Positions 16,989 through 27,562 of a DNA stretch of 64,000 nt are shown one piece after another (position 1 is the first letter of the stretch; the number at the start of each line of letters is the position of its first letter). The stretch is from Vibrio ponticus (GTDB taxonomy: Bacteria > Pseudomonadota > Gammaproteobacteria > Enterobacterales > Vibrionaceae): assembly GCF_009938225.1 (NCBI RefSeq), contig NZ_AP019657.1:2294001-2358000 (forward strand), written 5' to 3'. Under the pieces are notes generated by a model that was not told the DNA's origin, searched no databases, and saw only the letters and a list, made by a program, of their open reading frames with translations. Position numbers and translations under genes: made by a program.

Positions 16989-19900
16989 ATGAATCAGGAA
17001 TGTCGCTCGCTGTTTGATCGCGAGCATGAACACTCGAGCTGTGGAGTGGGGTTCATCACGGACAAAACAGGCGAACAAACTCACCAACTTTTATCCCTCG
17101 CTCATCAAGCACTTTGTACCATCCCTCATCGTGGCGGTATGAACGCGGAAGGTATTGGCGATGGTGCCGGGATCAATATTGATATATCCCGTAATTTTTA
17201 TCGACACCTGTTGAACAAGCCTCACCTGCAACTCGGCGAGTTTGGTGTTGCCAACTTTTTCTTCCCCTATGATAACGAGCAATCTCAGCGCGCCAAGTCA
17301 CTCATTGAAAGTACTTTAAATGAGTTTAATTTGGATCTTGAACTCTATCGTCAGGTTCCCGTTAACCTAGGTGCGGTTAACCTCGCTTCTCAGCAGGTTC
17401 AACAAACCATACACCAATACGTATTCACTGACGCGCAAATCGCTCGCAGTCATCAACAGTTTGAACTTGATATTAATCTCGCATTAAACAAACTCGAATC
17501 CATCGCTTTCACTGATGATAGCTTGCATGGTTTTTACCCTCTTTCAATGGGTTCAAAGACTCAGGTTTACAAAGGACGTTTAAACTCTTGGGAGGTGATG
17601 CCTTATTTTGCCGACCTCACTCACCCAGAACATCAAGTTACCACGCTTTTTTTCCATACCCGTTTTTCGACCAACACAGCACCTGCGACAATGATGGCGC
17701 AGCCATTTCGACGTATGGCCCATAACGGTGAGCTCAATACTGATAAGAAAAACCGGCTCAGTGAGGATGCCATCGCTCGTCAGCAGCACAAATCCGTCGT
17801 ATTTCCTAAAGGACAGTCAGACTCAGCAAGGCTAGACCAAACCTTGGCTCGCCGGGTGGTGGAAGACCAAATGGATATCGTGACAGCGGTAATTGCCATG
17901 ATGCCACCAGCATGGGAAAACGACACTAAGCTATCGAAAAACGTCAAAGCCATGCTCGAGTATTTCAGTCTCTCAGAAGAAAAAAATGATGGCCCTGCCG
18001 CGCTCATCTTCTCTGATGGACAAAAAGTTGGTGCTCGCCTCGATCGATTAGGACTTCGCCCACTAAGAAGTGTTGAAACAGACCGCTACTTAGCCGTAAT
18101 GAGCGAAGCGGGGCAAATCGACTTTCCAGCCGAAGAGATCACTCGCTTTGGTCGTATCCAAGCCGGAGGTATGATTTACTTTGATCATGCGACTGGACAA
18201 AGCTATGAAACCAATCAAATTCTCGAGCAGCTCGCCTGCCAGCGCAATTACCCTGCACTACTTGAATCGGCACGCTTTACTCTTGCTGATATTGAACCCA
18301 GCCACTTAGACGATATTGAAGATAATCATCACTTTAGTGCGTACAGTCGCCATGTCGCTTACTCACTCAACCAAGAAAGTTTTAAATTCTTCCTCGACCC
18401 AATGCTTGAATCTGGCGCAGAAAAAATATCCGCAATGGGCTTTGGACTCGCACCAAACGTGCTGACCGATGAAGAAGGTGGCATGGCGAAATATTTCAGC
18501 CAAAGATTCGCTCAAGTTACCAACCCACCACTAGACTCTCTGCGCGAGTCTGATGGCATGACACTGCGTGTTGCTTTGGGTGCAAAACCCAACTTCACTC
18601 CTCAAGATACTGTTCAGTTGGTACTTGAATCTCCAATTATTCAGCCGCAGCAATTAGAGCAAATATTGCAGCAGAAACGCATTAAGGTAGCAACGGTTGC
18701 TACACTCTTTACCCCAACGATCAACAACCGCGATGATAATACCCAGCGCGTCAAAAATGCAGTAGAAAGCATTTGCCAACAAGTTGAAGCAGCCGCGCTA
18801 GCGGGCAATGGCATTGTCGTTTTAACCGATAAAGCCATTGCCAACGATCAAGCCTCCCTGCCCGCTATCTTGGTCGCGGCCGCAGCGAATCAACGCCTAA
18901 TTCAACGCGGGTTGCGCTTTGATACCAGCTTGGTTTATCAAACCGGTCAGGCTGCCAGCAGCCATGATCTTGCATGCCTACTCGGTTTTGGTATCTCTGC
19001 GGTTTGTCCACTTTCAGTCTACTATCGCGCCCAAACTCTAGCCAACAACCAGAGTGTTGAAGTCGGTCTAAAAAACTTCCAAAAAGCGTGTGAAAAATCG
19101 CTGATGAAAACCATGGGTAAATTCGGTCTTTGTACCGCGGAAAGCTATATAGGTGGTGAATTCTTTGAGTCTAACTTTATCGACACAGATTCCGAATGCC
19201 TGAAAGAGTACTTTCCCAATATTGCCTCACCTGTAGGCGGAGCTCGATTGGCGGATATCGCTTGGAGCGCCGCAAAGTGGCATTTCAAAGCACTAGCGAT
19301 TAATGAAGAGAATCAAATTCCACTATTGGGGCTTTTTAAAGAACGCCAAGATGGTGCTGGACACAGTTTTGGTAATACCGCGGTACGCGAGTACATCAAT
19401 ATGACTCAAGAACCAGTAAGCTATGTGGAGGCTTCACCGGAAGCAAAACTACTTGAGTCAACGGTGGTACAAGAGCAAGACCTTGCCTACAAGCAAACTG
19501 GCTATGAGAAACTTACGTCAGAACAAATCGATACATTTTCGATAACACCCGCTTACCGAACATTTGCCCAAAATCTGTATCTGGAACGTGAAACGCGCCC
19601 TGCGACATTACGTGACATTTTATTGTTGCCATTAGATTTTAGCGCTGCGACAACTCAAGCCGAGTTCGTACACTTACTGGATCGTTATCACTTTGATGGA
19701 AATAATGACTACTTATGGCGAGGTATCACCGTTGAAAATAATCAACCTGAGTACTTTTTAACCCTCGACAATCCAGATGTGCGCCATGCGCTGAAAGAAG
19801 CAATTGAGCTGGTTTGGGGCGATAAAATCGATCTCGTTGAACTGATTAATGACTCGGTTCGAGTCATCGTACAACCAGCACTTAATCACTTCCTCAATCG

Positions 19901-22436
19901 GGTCAAATCTACGCCAAAAGCGATTAGTTTGGACCAAGTGACACCCGCTCATTTAATTATGCCTTGCTTTGCCTCTGGCGCGATGAGTCACGGCGCACTC
20001 AATGCTAACGCCCACCAAGCCGTTGCTCAGGGCACCAATATCGCAGGAGCGATGAGTAACTCAGGGGAAGGAGGTGAACACTCATCTCGCTTTAACTCTA
20101 TTAAATCCAGCAAAATCAAACAATTTGCTTCAGGAAGATTTGGCGTTTGGGTAGGTTATTTGGCCGATCCTCAGCTCGAAGAAATTGAAATCAAAATAGC
20201 TCAAGGGGCTAAACCGGGTGAAGGCGGTCAGTTACCTGCGCCAAAAGTCACCGTCGAAATTGCCGCCGCGCGTGGTGGCACGCCAGGAGTAGAACTGGTG
20301 AGTCCACCTCCGCACCATGACACCTACTCTATCGAAGATCTAGGTCAGCTTATCCATGACGCAAAAGCGGCGCGTGTGCGAGTCATCGTAAAACTGGTTT
20401 CGTCAGAAGGTATTGGCACTATAGCCGTTGGTGTAGCGAAAGCAGGTGCGGATATCATTAACGTCGCGGGCAATACTGGTGGCACAGGCGCTGCGGCTGT
20501 AACCAGTTTGAAAAACACCGGTCGCGCGGCTGAAATAGGTATTGCAGAAGTTCATCAAGCACTGAGCGAGAATGGCCTGCGCGATAAAATTACGCTACGT
20601 TGTTCAAATGCTCATCAGACTGGCATGGATGTGATTAAATCAGCCATTATGGGGGGGGATTCATTTGAATTTGGCACGACTGCACTCATGATGCTGAAGT
20701 GCGTGATGGCGAAAAACTGTAATATCAAATGCCCTGCTGGCTTAACCACCAATCCAGAGTTGTATCAAGGTGACCCTAGAGCACTAGCGCAGTACTTCCT
20801 TAATGTCGCGCACGAAGTCAGAGAGATTTTAGCCCAACTTGGCTATACCAGTTTAAGTGAGATTCGCGGCAAAACAGAGCTGTTACATCTTGCGAATCAC
20901 CACAGTATCGTTGGTCGTCTTGATGTCACCGGATTACTCAAACCCGTTGATGCTATCAAAATAACCCAACCCGTATACCTTGAAGCAGACTTTACCCCCG
21001 ATGATCAACTGATTGAGCAATTGCTTGATCAATATTTTGAATCACAAGATCAACAAATCACTTTATCGGCAGGCAAACTCAACAACCGCAACAAATCCAC
21101 GGGTGGACAGCTATCGATTGATATTGAACGAGCACTTAACTATCAAGATAAAGCACGCTACCACCCTGCCGTGAAAACCGCCAGCAACGGACGTCGCTTC
21201 TTTGACGCTGAATCTATCACGGTAAACAGCCATGGCAGTGCCGGCCAAAGTTACGCCGCATTCAATAACAGCGGTGTGGTCATGCACCATACCGGAACCT
21301 GCAATGATGGCGTAGGCAAAGGGGCAAGTGGTGGACACATCGTGGTGCGTTCACCTCATGCTCAAAGCCTTTCTCAGGGCAACAATGTCTTGATTGGCAA
21401 CTTTGCGCTATTTGGCGCCACTGGCGGTCAAACCTTTATTCAAGGTGAAGCAGGTGACCGTTTTGCCGTACGTAACTCTGGTGCGGTTGCTGTGGTCGAA
21501 GGTGTTGGTGACTTTTGTTGTGAGTACATGACCAATGGTTCGGTTATCAACCTCGGAAATTATGGTAAAGGCTTCGGTAATGGCATGTCCGGCGGCATCG
21601 CTTATCAATACGATATTGATGGTCAATTTGCTGCAAGCTGCAGTAAAGATTCGGTGCTAACCTTGCCACTAATCGAGCAAGATGATGGTTACGAGCAAGC
21701 GCTTAAATGGCATCTAGAGCAACATCTGCGCTTTACAGGGTCAGAGAAAGCGGCGCAATTGCTCGCCGATTGGGCAACCAGTCGTACGCTATTTACCTTG
21801 GTATTGCCATTAGCCCTAACCCAGAGCCAGCACCCACAAAGCATTCTCACCACTCACTCGCGTAAAAAGATGTTGGAAGAGATGATTCAAGGTGAGGCAA
21901 GCCGCCTCATTGAGCAAATCCACTTTGCCTACCGAGATAATCAGCCGCTCGCTAACGGTCTAAGCCCTCAATACGGTGAAATGGATAGTAGCTTAATCTG
22001 CCAACTGCTGACCCAAAGCGGTGTCTTACATCGCGCGAAACAATTAAGTCAACTGCAGACTCCTAATGACCCACAACAAAACCCAAGCTTGCGTCGCTTG
22101 TTCGAGTTAAAAGATAAAAAGTTACTCGATGCGATCAGTAAAGATGTCAAAGAGGCCATCTCTACCTATCAAGACGAAGAGTTATCGGTGTTGCTTGCAG
22201 ACAAACGCGTTAGTGACTACAAAAATTCTCTTAATCGCCGTGACATTTGGGATACCCACTCGCGAGGCACCAGCGTTTGGATCATAACTCGTGAAGCGGA
22301 GATTGCTCAGCAGATGACCAACGTCGAACCACTGAGTCAACGGCTAGCGACACTTTACTGCCAGCTATTTTCCGATGTGATTCGTGATGAAATAGAGCAA
22401 GCACAGAAAAATCAGAAAGAAGCTAAACCAGCCTAA
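16989..22436 (+). CDS. Atypical glutamate synthase large subunit paired with a diflavin reductase
   Basis: GltB-family protein of 1815 residues from ATG 16989 (AAGGAAAAG upstream); the frame is open to 16854. It keeps the N-terminal nucleophile Cys18 (HEHSSCGVGF), the FMN domain (FASGAMSHGALN near 995, SPPPHHDTYSIED) and the C-terminal GSAGQSYAAF repeats (from about 1416). It differs from GltB in three ways. A roughly 110-residue insertion precedes the FMN domain (about 830-960). The cluster cysteines C1238, C1244, C1248 are spaced C-x5-C-x3-C. A roughly 200-residue charged, helical C-terminal extension follows residue 1605. The next gene is CysJ-like, not gltD. The likely activity is glutamate synthesis or a related glutamine-dependent reaction; the substrate is unproven. 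Confidence 0.9.
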   Translation: MNQECRSLFDREHEHSSCGVGFITDKTGEQTHQLLSLAHQALCTIPHRGGMNAEGIGDGAGINIDISRNFYRHLLNKPHLQLGEFGVANFFFPYDNEQSQRAKSLIESTLNEFNLDLELYRQVPVNLGAVNLASQQVQQTIHQYVFTDAQIARSHQQFELDINLALNKLESIAFTDDSLHGFYPLSMGSKTQVYKGRLNSWEVMPYFADLTHPEHQVTTLFFHTRFSTNTAPATMMAQPFRRMAHNGELNTDKKNRLSEDAIARQQHKSVVFPKGQSDSARLDQTLARRVVEDQMDIVTAVIAMMPPAWENDTKLSKNVKAMLEYFSLSEEKNDGPAALIFSDGQKVGARLDRLGLRPLRSVETDRYLAVMSEAGQIDFPAEEITRFGRIQAGGMIYFDHATGQSYETNQILEQLACQRNYPALLESARFTLADIEPSHLDDIEDNHHFSAYSRHVAYSLNQESFKFFLDPMLESGAEKISAMGFGLAPNVLTDEEGGMAKYFSQRFAQVTNPPLDSLRESDGMTLRVALGAKPNFTPQDTVQLVLESPIIQPQQLEQILQQKRIKVATVATLFTPTINNRDDNTQRVKNAVESICQQVEAAALAGNGIVVLTDKAIANDQASLPAILVAAAANQRLIQRGLRFDTSLVYQTGQAASSHDLACLLGFGISAVCPLSVYYRAQTLANNQSVEVGLKNFQKACEKSLMKTMGKFGLCTAESYIGGEFFESNFIDTDSECLKEYFPNIASPVGGARLADIAWSAAKWHFKALAINEENQIPLLGLFKERQDGAGHSFGNTAVREYINMTQEPVSYVEASPEAKLLESTVVQEQDLAYKQTGYEKLTSEQIDTFSITPAYRTFAQNLYLERETRPATLRDILLLPLDFSAATTQAEFVHLLDRYHFDGNNDYLWRGITVENNQPEYFLTLDNPDVRHALKEAIELVWGDKIDLVELINDSVRVIVQPALNHFLNRVKSTPKAISLDQVTPAHLIMPCFASGAMSHGALNANAHQAVAQGTNIAGAMSNSGEGGEHSSRFNSIKSSKIKQFASGRFGVWVGYLADPQLEEIEIKIAQGAKPGEGGQLPAPKVTVEIAAARGGTPGVELVSPPPHHDTYSIEDLGQLIHDAKAARVRVIVKLVSSEGIGTIAVGVAKAGADIINVAGNTGGTGAAAVTSLKNTGRAAEIGIAEVHQALSENGLRDKITLRCSNAHQTGMDVIKSAIMGGDSFEFGTTALMMLKCVMAKNCNIKCPAGLTTNPELYQGDPRALAQYFLNVAHEVREILAQLGYTSLSEIRGKTELLHLANHHSIVGRLDVTGLLKPVDAIKITQPVYLEADFTPDDQLIEQLLDQYFESQDQQITLSAGKLNNRNKSTGGQLSIDIERALNYQDKARYHPAVKTASNGRRFFDAESITVNSHGSAGQSYAAFNNSGVVMHHTGTCNDGVGKGASGGHIVVRSPHAQSLSQGNNVLIGNFALFGATGGQTFIQGEAGDRFAVRNSGAVAVVEGVGDFCCEYMTNGSVINLGNYGKGFGNGMSGGIAYQYDIDGQFAASCSKDSVLTLPLIEQDDGYEQALKWHLEQHLRFTGSEKAAQLLADWATSRTLFTLVLPLALTQSQHPQSILTTHSRKKMLEEMIQGEASRLIEQIHFAYRDNQPLANGLSPQYGEMDSSLICQLLTQSGVLHRAKQLSQLQTPNDPQQNPSLRRLFELKDKKLLDAISKDVKEAISTYQDEELSVLLADKRVSDYKNSLNRRDIWDTHSRGTSVWIITREAEIAQQMTNVEPLSQRLATLYCQLFSDVIRDEIEQAQKNQKEAKPA

Positions 22437-22467
22437 GGAAAGGCGCTGTAAATTAATAGGAAATACA

Positions 22468-24228
22468 ATGAAAGTACCTCATTTGCCACAAGACATTCCA
22501 TTTAATGATGACCAAAAAACTTGGTTGGCTGGCTTCTTTTCAGGCCTACACTCACGCTTGCTGGTTAAGCAAGAGTCTGTGGTTCATGCAGAAACTAAAC
22601 CGCAAGTAAAAGGCTTAACCATTCTATACGGTTCCCAAACAGGTAATGCCGAAAGCGTCGCCTACGAAGCCGCAGAGAAAGCCAAAGAGTATGGCATGAC
22701 AGCCTCAGTGTTTGACATGGATGATGTCGACGCACAGATTTTTGTTAAGTCCTCACGCATACTAATTGTCACCAGTACCTACGGTGAAGGTGAAATGCCT
22801 GATAACGCCGAATCACTCTGGCAAACTATGAGTAGTAACAATGCACCGAACCTTATCGGCACCTTCTTCTCCGTACTCGCACTAGGTGATACGAGTTACG
22901 ATGAGTTCTGCCTAGCAGGTAAACTTTGGGATGAGCGTTTGTCAGAGTTAGGCGCCACTCGTGTCACCGATCGAATCGACTGTGACATTGATTTTGAGCA
23001 ACTGGCCGAAGATTGGATGGTAGCAACATTACCAAGCATCGCCGCTCAAGGTGATGATGACGAAGAGCAGAGCCAAACAGCCTCTTCGCCTGCTAAGCAA
23101 AAGTCTAAGTTCAATCGAAAGAACCCTTTACTCGCAACGCTAAAACATAAACGAGTATTGACTAAAGCAAGCTCTTCAAAAGAAATCATGCACTATGAAC
23201 TCTGTTTAGAAGGCTCTGGTGAGTTTTATAAACCAGGGGATGCGCTCAATGTCATCCCACAAAATCAACCGGACTTGGTCGAAGATGTACTCCAACAACT
23301 CGGTTATAACGGTGATGAGCGTCCGTCTTGGAATGGTGAAAGTCATAGCCTGCGTGAAATTTTCACTCATCACCTTGACATTCGCACCCCAGCAAAAGAG
23401 TTGCTTAAGGCTGTTGCTGAAGCGGCTAGTGATCATCACGTCTTACAGATGATTGCCAATGACGATACAACACCGCTGAGCGATTTTCTCTGGGGTAAAG
23501 ATATTCTCGATATTTTGCGCTACTACCCAAATGTCAGTTTATCCTTGGCGGAAATATTATCACTGCTTAAACCTATCGCACCTCGCGCTTACTCTATCTC
23601 TTCTAGCTTGAATAAGCATCAAAACGAAGTGCATTTAACCATTGGTAGTGTACGTTACCAAAAGCAAGACCGTGAATATCATGGAACTTGCTCAACTTGG
23701 CTTGCAGATATCATTAACGAAGGTGAAAAAGTCCCTTGTTATTTTGCTCCCAATAAGAATTTTGCAATTCCTCAGGATGACAAGGCGCCAATGATAATGG
23801 TCGGTCCTGGCACTGGCATCGCACCATTTCGCGCCTTTCTCGAAGAGCGCGAAGTTATCGCGGCACCTGGTGATAATTGGTTAATTTTTGGTGATAGAAA
23901 CGCGGCGAGTGACTATATCTATCAAGAAGAGATTGAAGCTTTGCAGCAAAAGGAAGTATTAACCAAATTAGATCTCGCTTTCTCTCGCGACCAGGCGGAA
24001 AAGGTCTACGTACAAGATAAAATGCGTGAAAATGGTGCCGAGCTATTCGCATGGCTTGAACGTGGCGGTTACTTCTTTGTTTGTGGTGATGCTTACCACA
24101 TGGCAAAAGATGTCGATAAAGCCCTACATGATGTCATCGCTTTACACGGCAATATGGATGTTCAAAGCGCCAGCGACTACGTTGCCCAACTGAAAAAACA
24201 GAAACGCTATGTCCGCGATGTATACTGA
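22468..24228 (+). CDS. CysJ-like diflavin (FMN/FAD) NADPH reductase
   Basis: A 586-residue protein with an N-terminal flavodoxin domain (LYGSQTGNAESVA, STYGEGEMPDNAESLW, LALGDTSYDEFC) and a C-terminal ferredoxin-reductase-type domain. That domain has FAD motif RAYSISSS, NADPH motif MVGPGTGIAPFRAF and the terminal aromatic end KRYVRDVY. The build is that of the sulfite reductase flavoprotein CysJ (599 residues). However, no cysI follows. The gene lies 31 bp after the atypical glutamate synthase on the same strand, so it is probably that enzyme's electron donor. True cysJ should be elsewhere in the genome. Adjacent automatic names may call it sulfite reductase; I consider that misleading here. 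Confidence 0.9.
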   Translation: MKVPHLPQDIPFNDDQKTWLAGFFSGLHSRLLVKQESVVHAETKPQVKGLTILYGSQTGNAESVAYEAAEKAKEYGMTASVFDMDDVDAQIFVKSSRILIVTSTYGEGEMPDNAESLWQTMSSNNAPNLIGTFFSVLALGDTSYDEFCLAGKLWDERLSELGATRVTDRIDCDIDFEQLAEDWMVATLPSIAAQGDDDEEQSQTASSPAKQKSKFNRKNPLLATLKHKRVLTKASSSKEIMHYELCLEGSGEFYKPGDALNVIPQNQPDLVEDVLQQLGYNGDERPSWNGESHSLREIFTHHLDIRTPAKELLKAVAEAASDHHVLQMIANDDTTPLSDFLWGKDILDILRYYPNVSLSLAEILSLLKPIAPRAYSISSSLNKHQNEVHLTIGSVRYQKQDREYHGTCSTWLADIINEGEKVPCYFAPNKNFAIPQDDKAPMIMVGPGTGIAPFRAFLEEREVIAAPGDNWLIFGDRNAASDYIYQEEIEALQQKEVLTKLDLAFSRDQAEKVYVQDKMRENGAELFAWLERGGYFFVCGDAYHMAKDVDKALHDVIALHGNMDVQSASDYVAQLKKQKRYVRDVY

Positions 24229-24278
24229 TTCAATTTACTGGAGCCAAAAGTAGGCGTTTCCACCGCAATTCACCATTC

Positions 24279-24307
24279 AAAAAAGCCATGGTCTTCGCCA
24301 TGGCTTT
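24279..24307 (-). terminator. Terminator between diflavin reductase gene and vpsR
   Basis: 10-bp stem AAAGCCATGG/CCATGGCTTT. On the minus strand it runs into six Ts, so it mainly ends vpsR transcription, and it may also stop plus-strand readthrough. Confidence 0.75.
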
Positions 24308-24330
24308 AGTCGATTAATTAGCGTGTTAAC

Positions 24331-25665
24331 TTAGATTGCACCGTCAGTAATCAGATTATGTTTGTTGAGCAATCGGTACATAGTCGCACGTGAAACCCCA
24401 AGTTCTTTGGCTGCCATAGAGACTTGCCCAGCATGAGATTCCAAAACCAATAACAACGCATCGCGTTCGCTACGTTCACGGATGCTTTTCAAGCTTCGTT
24501 TGCCATCACTGCGTTTCGGCAAATCTAGGTTATCTTCATCTAACATCACGCTATCAGACATAAGAACCACACGTTTAATCTGGTTCATCAATTCACGCAC
24601 GTTACCCGGCCAATGATATCGCGTCAGTGCTCTAACCGCTTCTTCGGTGAAGCTACGCGCTTGAGCATTGTACTCACGCGAATAATCCATTAGAAAATGG
24701 CGCGCCAAGATAGCAATATCACCCGCACGCTCTTTCAAACTCGGTACATTGATACGAAGTACATTGATGTAGTGATAGAGCTCTTCATTAAAGTCGCCAT
24801 CAATCAATGCCTTCTCTATATCTGCCGAGTTTGCCGCTAAAACACGTACATCCACTTCTTTAGGGCCATCTTTGGTTTCAACCATCCCTTCTTGTAGAAA
24901 GCGCAATAAGTTAATCTGCTGAGATTTGGGTAGAGTTAAAATGTCGTTAAGCAGCAACGTACCGCCGTGGGCTTGCTCTAGTAAGCAAGGTTCATCGGAT
25001 TGATCCCGGTTGATACCGAATAAATCGCTTTCGATACGACGTTCAGATAACGCTCGACAGTTTACCGAAATAAACTCTTTGTGCGCACGAGCAGAAGTCT
25101 TATGGACCGCTCTTGCAACCGTCTCCTTCCCTGTCCCGCTTTCACCATAAATCAGGATACTCACATCCGTTGGTCCAATGCGTTTAATCTGATCACGCAG
25201 ACGTTTCATCGGAATTGAATCACCGACCAAACCCATATCATTATTACTACCGTAATGTGGCCACACTTTTTTCTCAAGCTTGAGCATGCCGAGTTGGTGA
25301 CCGATCGAACTCAGGAGCTGCGCATCTGGAATAGGCGCAGTAAAAAAGTCGATACAGAAGTTTACAATGAACTGGCAAATGGTATCAGAACTCAGTTGAT
25401 GCTCACGAATGAACGCAATCCATCGTACTTGCTTGTGAGAACTCACTAAGTTGGCGATACCATTTAAACTGAACTCATCGTGACTAAGATCGACGACGCC
25501 TATACATGGTCCCGTTTCTGTAAATAAAGCATTCGCTTTACGTAAATCTGCACACTGGGTACAACGCCACCCCACTTGCTCAAGAACAGAAAGCCATGGC
25601 TCGTAGCTACCACCTACTACCACCAATGACCCCGGGACAGAATCCATTCGGAATTGACTACCCAT
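24331..25665 (-). CDS. vpsR: VpsR, c-di-GMP-responsive biofilm regulator
   Basis: Master activator of Vibrio exopolysaccharide and biofilm genes; it binds c-di-GMP. The 444-residue length and the opening RMDSVPGSLVVVGG match V. cholerae VpsR as I recall it. Domains: a divergent receiver (1-130) with the conserved D59 in VVDLSHDE, an AAA+ domain with Walker A GESGTGKE and a Walker B-like GGTLLLND, and a Fis-type helix-turn-helix near the end (VSMAAKELGVSRATMYRLLN). The sigma-54 contact loop GAFTGA is absent, as known for VpsR, which works with sigma-70. It lies upstream of lysS on the same strand, as in V. cholerae. Confidence 0.95.
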   Translation of the reverse strand: MGSQFRMDSVPGSLVVVGGSYEPWLSVLEQVGWRCTQCADLRKANALFTETGPCIGVVDLSHDEFSLNGIANLVSSHKQVRWIAFIREHQLSSDTICQFIVNFCIDFFTAPIPDAQLLSSIGHQLGMLKLEKKVWPHYGSNNDMGLVGDSIPMKRLRDQIKRIGPTDVSILIYGESGTGKETVARAVHKTSARAHKEFISVNCRALSERRIESDLFGINRDQSDEPCLLEQAHGGTLLLNDILTLPKSQQINLLRFLQEGMVETKDGPKEVDVRVLAANSADIEKALIDGDFNEELYHYINVLRINVPSLKERAGDIAILARHFLMDYSREYNAQARSFTEEAVRALTRYHWPGNVRELMNQIKRVVLMSDSVMLDEDNLDLPKRSDGKRSLKSIRERSERDALLLVLESHAGQVSMAAKELGVSRATMYRLLNKHNLITDGAI

Positions 25666-25996
25666 TAAGCTTTTCCTTTTATTTTGCGTAGAAATTTATA
25701 GTTATATATTCCACTGGATGCACAAAAAATTAATTTGCGCATACACTAATAGAGCTGGCTTAGATAATCTGTCTCAAAAGTAAGATTAGACACTATTGCT
25801 AAAATACGACAAATATTTATGCGATTAGCATTAAAAAAAGAGTGAAATTTAATGCATATCTAATCTTATTGTTCACTAAAACACTAAACCATTGTGCTAA
25901 CTTTCCAATGTCACATTCATTAACAAAAAAATACGGACAAAAAAAAACCACCCGAAGGTGGTTTTGCAAGTCATTTCAAGTTTATTTACTTGAGGA
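25666..25996. other. Gap between lysS end and vpsR start
   Basis: 331 AT-rich bases. It holds the vpsR promoter region and the lysS terminator (25937-25965). No operator was recognised. Confidence 0.5.
25937..25965 (-). terminator. Terminator of prfB-lysS
   Basis: 9-bp stem AAAACCACC/GGTGGTTTT with a CGAA-type tetraloop. On the minus strand it is followed by about ten Ts. Confidence 0.9.
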
Positions 25997-27529
25997 TTAC
26001 GCTTGAGGGCGCATCGCTGGGAATAGGATCACATCACGGATAGTGTGAGTGTTAGTAAATAGCATCGCTAGACGATCGATACCAATACCTTGACCTGCTG
26101 TTGGCGGTAGACCGTGTTCTAGTGCAGTGATGTAGTCTGCATCGTAGAACATCGCTTCGTCATCACCAGCGTCTTTCGCGTCAACCTGTGCTTTAAAGCG
26201 GTTGTCTTGGTCTTCTGCATCGTTAAGCTCAGAGAAACCATTCGCCACTTCACGACCACCGATAAAGAATTCGAAACGGTCAGTAAAGAACGGGTTGTCA
26301 TCGCTACGGCGAGCTAGTGGAGAGATATCCGCTGGGTAGCCCGTGATGAAAGTAGGCTGAATCAGTTTTGGTTCAGCTGTTTCACCAAAGATCTCTTCAA
26401 GAAGCTGACCACAAGTCCAGAATTTCTCTACGTAGATGTCTAGAGATTTCGCGATAGACACCATTAGGTCACGATCTTGAACGCCTTCTTCTGTTAGCGC
26501 TTGGATTACTTCGTGCTCTGGGTTGTAGTGCTTGATAGCTTCAAGCATAGTCATACGTGCGTATTGACCACCGAATTCAACCATTTGGTCGCCGTAAGGC
26601 ATTGAAGTTGCGCCTAGAACCTCTAGAGCCACACTGCTTAGCATCTCTTCAGTCAGATCCATCAGATCTTTGTAGTCTGCGTAAGCCATGTAGAATTCAA
26701 TCATTGTGAATTCTGGGTTGTGACGAGGAGATAGACCTTCGTTACGGAAGTTACGGTTGATTTCGAATACACGCTCAAAACCACCTACCACAAGACGCTT
26801 CAGGTATAGCTCTGGAGCAATACGTAGGAACATTTGTTGATCCAGTGCATTGTGGTGAGTGATGAATGGACGCGCAGATGCACCGCCAGGGATCACTTGC
26901 ATCATTGGCGTTTCTACTTCCATGAAGCGTTTTGACTCCATAAAACGACGAATCGCAGATACTAGCTTAGAGCGGATCTTAAACGCGTTACGAGAATCTT
27001 CGTTCACGATTAGATCAACGTAACGTTGGCGGTAACGCATCTCTTGGTCAGTTAGACCGTGGAATTTTTCTGGTAGTGGACGAAGTGCTTTAGTTAGCAG
27101 TTCAAACTCTTCCATGTTTACGTATAGGTCGCCTTTGCCAGACTTGTGCAGTGCACCTTTAACACCGATGATGTCACCGATATCAAGACCGTGGTATTGA
27201 TCTTTCAGTACTTTTTGTACTTCTTTGTCTGCGTAAGCTTGGATGTTGCCAGACGTTTCTTGTAGCAACAGGAATGGACCACGCTTAGCCATTACACGAC
27301 CAGCGATTGCCACTACGTGGTTCAGCTCTTCTAACTCTTCCTTCGACTTTTCACCGAACTCTTGTTGCAGGTCGCCCGCTAGTGCATCACGACGGAAGTC
27401 ATTTGGGTGACCATTTGCTTTGCAGCTCTTTCGGATCGCGTCCAGTTTCGCGCGGCGCTCAGCAATTAGCTTATTCTCTTCTTGTGCAGAAGGTTCTTGT
27501 ACGGTTTCATTTTGAACAGCATCAGTCAT
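25997..27529 (-). CDS. lysS: LysS, lysyl-tRNA synthetase (class II)
   Basis: Charges tRNA-Lys. 510 residues. An N-terminal anticodon-binding OB fold (about 70-180) is followed by the class II catalytic core: motif 2 [23 protein letters not shown] and motif 3 [13 protein letters not shown] near the C-terminus. It lies 33 bp downstream of prfB and forms the conserved prfB-lysS unit, ending at a strong terminator. Confidence 0.98.
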   Translation of the reverse strand: MTDAVQNETVQEPSAQEENKLIAERRAKLDAIRKSCKANGHPNDFRRDALAGDLQQEFGEKSKEELEELNHVVAIAGRVMAKRGPFLLLQETSGNIQAYADKEVQKVLKDQYHGLDIGDIIGVKGALHKSGKGDLYVNMEEFELLTKALRPLPEKFHGLTDQEMRYRQRYVDLIVNEDSRNAFKIRSKLVSAIRRFMESKRFMEVETPMMQVIPGGASARPFITHHNALDQQMFLRIAPELYLKRLVVGGFERVFEINRNFRNEGLSPRHNPEFTMIEFYMAYADYKDLMDLTEEMLSSVALEVLGATSMPYGDQMVEFGGQYARMTMLEAIKHYNPEHEVIQALTEEGVQDRDLMVSIAKSLDIYVEKFWTCGQLLEEIFGETAEPKLIQPTFITGYPADISPLARRSDDNPFFTDRFEFFIGGREVANGFSELNDAEDQDNRFKAQVDAKDAGDDEAMFYDADYITALEHGLPPTAGQGIGIDRLAMLFTNTHTIRDVILFPAMRPQA

Positions 27530-27562
27530 TTTCGATGTATCCTGTTTTGGTCGGTGAAAAGC

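Noticed and set aside
22468..24228. Assignment as CysJ of sulfite reductase
   Set aside because: No cysI or cysH is adjacent, and the gene is coupled to a glutamate synthase-type gene; kept as CysJ-like only.
24331..25665. Classical NtrC-type sigma-54 activator
   Set aside because: The GAFTGA loop is absent and the sequence is VpsR-like; VpsR works with sigma-70.
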